Assembly: GCF_000327285.1 (NCBI RefSeq)
Contig: NZ_HE998570.1
Span: 161,732-225,731 of the forward strand
Direction: 5' to 3'
Length of the DNA stretch: 64,000 bases
Source of the DNA: Holdemania massiliensis AP2
GTDB taxonomy: Bacteria; Bacillota_I; Bacilli_A; Erysipelotrichales; Erysipelotrichaceae
Part shown: positions 61,700-64,000 of the stretch, piece by piece
Position numbering within the stretch: position 1 is the first letter of the stretch
Layout of the letters: each line of letters starts with the position of its first letter
Notes under the pieces: generated by a model
The model's input: only the letters and a program-made list of their open reading frames with translations
Databases searched by the model: none
What the model was told of the DNA's origin: nothing
Program-made: the position numbers and the translations under genes

Positions 61700-62734
61700 T
61701 TACTGATAGGCGATCGCGGCCCACATCTTGCCGGAATAACCGATCGCAATTTTGGTTGAGCTGCTGCTGAGAATGATTGAACGATGACCGGAGGAATTCA
61801 TCCACCAGTTAAATTTATCCTGAACGGTACTGCCCGAGTAAGTCAGAATTTCCAGCGGATGACTGTAAGAAACACCATATTCGTCAAACGCCGTTTTATA
61901 ATGGGAACCATCCGGGCGTTTATGCGAAACGTAACCCGCAGCCTCCGAAGCACGGACACCGATGGCTGCCTGCGCATTTTCATCACCCAGAGATAACGGA
62001 TCCAATCCGGCATCAGCACGGGCGTTGTTGATCAAATTCAACATGGATGTAATCGCGTCGCCGGCCACAATGCCGCTGGACTTCGGTTTCGGTTTTTCCT
62101 TCACCTGAACTCCCAGCGTTGCAGAACCGACATTGCCGGAAGCGTCAGCGATGGAGAAATAAACTTCATATTCACCGCTGATGGAAGCATCGACATAATT
62201 TTCAACCCACAGCTGCTGGATGTCTAACGGCTCCAGACTGTTGTCGGAAACCGATTCGACCCAGTCGAGCGGATTCCATTCTTCTTCGTATTCCAAGCGG
62301 ATGTGCGGATACTTGAGTTCAATGACAGGAGCCGTTGTATCCTGAATGTCCAGGGTCACTTCACGCGACAAGGTTGTCTGCAGACTGTTCTGCGCTGCGC
62401 TGTTGTTCAGCGTCAAATGAACCATGACATCCTGAGGACCTAATTTGCTTAGGTCTAACTGATCGATTTTAATTTCGGCATTCGTCAGATCAGCGGCCGG
62501 GGCCATCAGCGTTGTTGCTTCAGCCGGAACACTGACAGCGGCTTCCTGAAATAACGCTGTTTTAATTTTATCAGCGGCATTCAGGTCGTTAATTTCCAGA
62601 CGGATCGTTGGCTTGACGTCTGCTTCGGATTCACCCTCGGCTCGAATCGGAGAAGTGAGCGCCGCAGTGGTGAAGCATGTAAGCAAGGTAACGATCGTTA
62701 ATGAACTGGAAAGAGCTTTATGTTTTTGAGTCAT
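61700..62734 (-). CDS. secreted CAP/SCP-domain protein with Ig-like domain
   Basis: A 344-residue exported protein. It has a signal peptide (about 1-33, cut near RAEGE), an acidic N-terminal region, an Ig-like beta domain (about 145-230: TTAPVIELKY, then GEYEVYFSIADASGN), a short Pro/Lys linker (KEKPKPKSS) and a C-terminal CAP domain (about 240-344, with LNLINNARADAGL, YVSHKRPDG and SSGHRSIIL). Bacterial CAP proteins are secreted and of mostly unknown function, often cell-wall related; no LPXTG motif is present. ATG at 62734 follows AAGGAGG; the frame is open further upstream but without a binding site. Confidence 0.88.
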   Translation of the reverse strand: MTQKHKALSSSLTIVTLLTCFTTAALTSPIRAEGESEADVKPTIRLEINDLNAADKIKTALFQEAAVSVPAEATTLMAPAADLTNAEIKIDQLDLSKLGPQDVMVHLTLNNSAAQNSLQTTLSREVTLDIQDTTAPVIELKYPHIRLEYEEEWNPLDWVESVSDNSLEPLDIQQLWVENYVDASISGEYEVYFSIADASGNVGSATLGVQVKEKPKPKSSGIVAGDAITSMLNLINNARADAGLDPLSLGDENAQAAIGVRASEAAGYVSHKRPDGSHYKTAFDEYGVSYSHPLEILTYSGSTVQDKFNWWMNSSGHRSIILSSSSTKIAIGYSGKMWAAIAYQ

Positions 62735-62764
62735 AATTTCCTCCTTCGGTTCACGACCATGATT

Positions 62765-62793
62765 ATTGTATAATGAAATAATTTCGATGGCAA
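62765..62793 (-). promoter_or_regulatory. promoter of the CAP-protein gene
   Basis: On the minus strand TTGCCA, a 17-base spacer and TACAAT lie about 30 bases before the ATG at 62734. Confidence 0.6.
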
Positions 62794-63130
62794 ATTGAAT
62801 AAGGAAATTTTCACAGAATTCACATGAAAATCCCACATTTGAAGGCCTTTTTGTTAAAAATGGGAGAAAATTCCTTCGTTTTTCTTTTCAGGAAATTCAT
62901 AAAAATTTAAGAATTCCGTAGACACTTCTTCAAAAATGACTAGAAAAATACCTTTTTTCTGAGTTGGCTGCCAGACAAAATGACATTTTTGTCAGGTTTC
63001 TCATTTTGGATATCAATGGTAAACGATCTCAAAAAAGGTAAAAATATTATTTTTATTAACCTTCAATTTTCTTCTGACACCGCTTGCATTTTTGTTTCAG
63101 GCCGCAGTAAGAATACACTGAAAAAACACC

Positions 63131-63168
63131 GAAAAAAAAACCGGACGCCTATAGAAGACGTCAGGCGG
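63131..63168 (-). terminator. rho-independent terminator of rarA
   Basis: On the minus strand CCG and GACG pair with CGTC and CGG, with a three-base bulge, followed by nine T. It lies 46 bases after the rarA stop codon. Confidence 0.6.
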
Positions 63169-63213
63169 GCAGAGCAGCGGATCTGGAAAAGGAAAGCCTC
63201 AGAATCAGTCGAA

Positions 63214-64000
63214 TTATTTTCCGTGTTTTAATTCCGCCAGATTCTTAGATCGGGCATAACGCTTCAAGGATTCGTAGTTGGCCGCCAGCTGTTTTTCGTA
63301 GGCTGAGGAGGTCTGCGGCTGATAGAAGCGTTTTGTACGAAGGGCATCCGGCAGGTATTGTATTTTATGCCACAGATCCGGCCGATCATATGGGTATTTG
63401 TCTTCTTCCTTCATGCCGACCGGGGTAAACCGCAGATAAGCGGGAACTGGTGGATCGCTGGCTTCCGCTTCGGCCATTGCGGCCTGAATGGCCAGCTCCC
63501 CAGATTTAGACTTGGGGGAGAGCGCCAGGTCGATCACCGCGACGCCCAACGGTATCATGCCTTCCGGGAAACCGACGCGCTTAGCGGCATCAATCGCGGA
63601 AATTGTGCGCGCTACGGCAGCGGGATTGCCCAGCCCGATATCTTCATAAGCAATGACTAACAGGCGCCGTTCAATGGAATCCATGTCGCCGGCCTGAATC
63701 AGCCGGGCCAGATAATATAAAGAGGCGTCGACGTCACTGCCGCGGATGGCTTTCTGAAAGGCACTGACTGCGTCGTAATGACCGTCGCCGTCTTTGTCGA
63801 TGCCGCGAACCGGCCGCTGCACATACTGCCGCACCAGCTGAGGGCTGATCTGCGGTTCATCACTGGCAATCGCACACAGCTCCAGCACATTTAAAGCATA
63901 GCGGATATCGCCGCCGCAATAACTGGCGATCAGTTCTGCGGCCTCCGGTTCCAGGCTGACTTCACCGTTTAATCCTTTTTCACTGGCTGCCGCCCGATTG
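63214..64000 (-). CDS. rarA: replication-associated recombination protein RarA, C-terminal part (5' end outside window)
   Basis: The frame is open to the window edge, so the gene is partial at its 5' end. The visible 261 residues are the C-terminal half of RarA/MgsA, an AAA+ ATPase related to clamp loaders that acts at stalled replication forks. Recognisable blocks are the sensor-2 region GGDIRYALN, then FQKAIRGSDVDASLYYLARL, AYEDIGLGNP and the C-terminal RPDLWHKIQYLP (family ending with a YLPD motif). The Walker motifs lie outside the window. The stop at 63214 is followed by a terminator. Confidence 0.92.
   Translation of the reverse strand, partial: NRAAASEKGLNGEVSLEPEAAELIASYCGGDIRYALNVLELCAIASDEPQISPQLVRQYVQRPVRGIDKDGDGHYDAVSAFQKAIRGSDVDASLYYLARLIQAGDMDSIERRLLVIAYEDIGLGNPAAVARTISAIDAAKRVGFPEGMIPLGVAVIDLALSPKSKSGELAIQAAMAEAEASDPPVPAYLRFTPVGMKEEDKYPYDRPDLWHKIQYLPDALRTKRFYQPQTSSAYEKQLAANYESLKRYARSKNLAELKHGK

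Larger units (their letters stand above)
62735..63213. other. intergenic region between rarA and the CAP-protein gene
   Basis: About 480 AT-rich bases. It holds the CAP gene promoter (62765-62793), a small hairpin with arms GACAAAA and TTTTTGTC near 62975-62996, and the rarA terminator (63131-63168). No gene is credible; an 83-codon frame on the plus strand here has no binding site and poor codon pattern. Confidence 0.6.

Noticed and set aside
62980-63231. An 83-codon plus-strand frame between rarA and the CAP-protein gene.
   Set aside because: No ribosome binding site, AT-run-driven composition, overlaps the rarA terminator and the end of rarA on the other strand.

Overview
The window is chromosomal DNA of a low-to-moderate G+C Gram-positive (Firmicutes/Bacillota) fermenter. 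Evidence: strong AGGAGG-type ribosome binding sites, TTG and GTG starts, many PTS genes with PRD-type regulators, a LytTR two-component system, a SEDS/RodA protein, Cof-type HAD phosphatases and a mutS-mutL-miaA cluster. Gene content and style suggest a gut Erysipelotrichia-like organism (Holdemania-type); this taxonomic guess is inference. No rRNA, tRNA, CRISPR array or intact insertion sequence was seen. Most of the window is ordinary core and metabolic DNA. Two stretches (about 20.5-22.4 kb and 34.8-36.1 kb) look clearly more AT-rich and accessory.

Layout. 0.1-12.8 kb: an anchored unknown protein, cytoplasmic alpha-amylase, a DUF4261 protein, HAD and CYTH phosphohydrolases, NAD kinase, a sulfatase-Nudix-MsrA operon, then a C_GCAxxG_C_C / membrane / macro-like / vWA operon. 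12.8-20.3 kb (minus strand): aldehyde dehydrogenase, a Tat-exported lipoprotein flavoprotein, a LytTR-GHKL two-component pair and a PRD/EIIA regulator. 20.6-22.4 kb: an AT-rich ATPase plus TOPRIM-like gene pair resembling RloA/RloB-type defence modules. 22.8-30.7 kb: a beta-glucoside region with 6-phospho-beta-glucosidase, MATE exporter, DUF3284, a lactose/cellobiose-family PTS (IIC, IIB, IIA), a small unknown protein and an old-yellow-enzyme-type enoate reductase. 30.9-34.8 kb: RodA, a GNAT enzyme, a PTS IICB-like protein lacking its phosphorylatable Cys, and a metallophosphoesterase. 34.9-36.1 kb: AT-rich remnants. 36.0-37.9 kb: an ABC-F gene behind a leader with a small ORF and tandem terminator-like hairpins. 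38.1-39.9 kb: an HTH/AAA/PD-(D/E)XK protein. 40.0-47.3 kb: DJ-1 family protein, then mutS, a membrane protein, mutL, miaA and tcdA. 47.5-55.5 kb: a mannose-family PTS locus with a PRD regulator, a neutral-ceramidase-like hydrolase, a ChbG/YdjC deacetylase and an MBL hydrolase; its IIA gene is divergent. 55.6-64 kb: MATE exporter, membrane protein, BI-1 protein, D-Ala-D-Ala carboxypeptidase, HAD phosphatase, CAP-domain secreted protein and the 3' part of rarA.

How the genes fit together. Two carbohydrate systems stand out. The first would import beta-glucosides, cut the 6-phosphate sugar inside the cell, and might handle the aglycone by export (MATE) or reduction (OYE family). The second would import a sugar through a mannose-type PTS and strip N-acyl groups with two unrelated amidohydrolase families. 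The candidates most worth following up are the ATPase/TOPRIM-like pair, the macro-like/vWA operon whose macro fold appears degenerate, the ABC-F leader and the ceramidase-like PTS locus.
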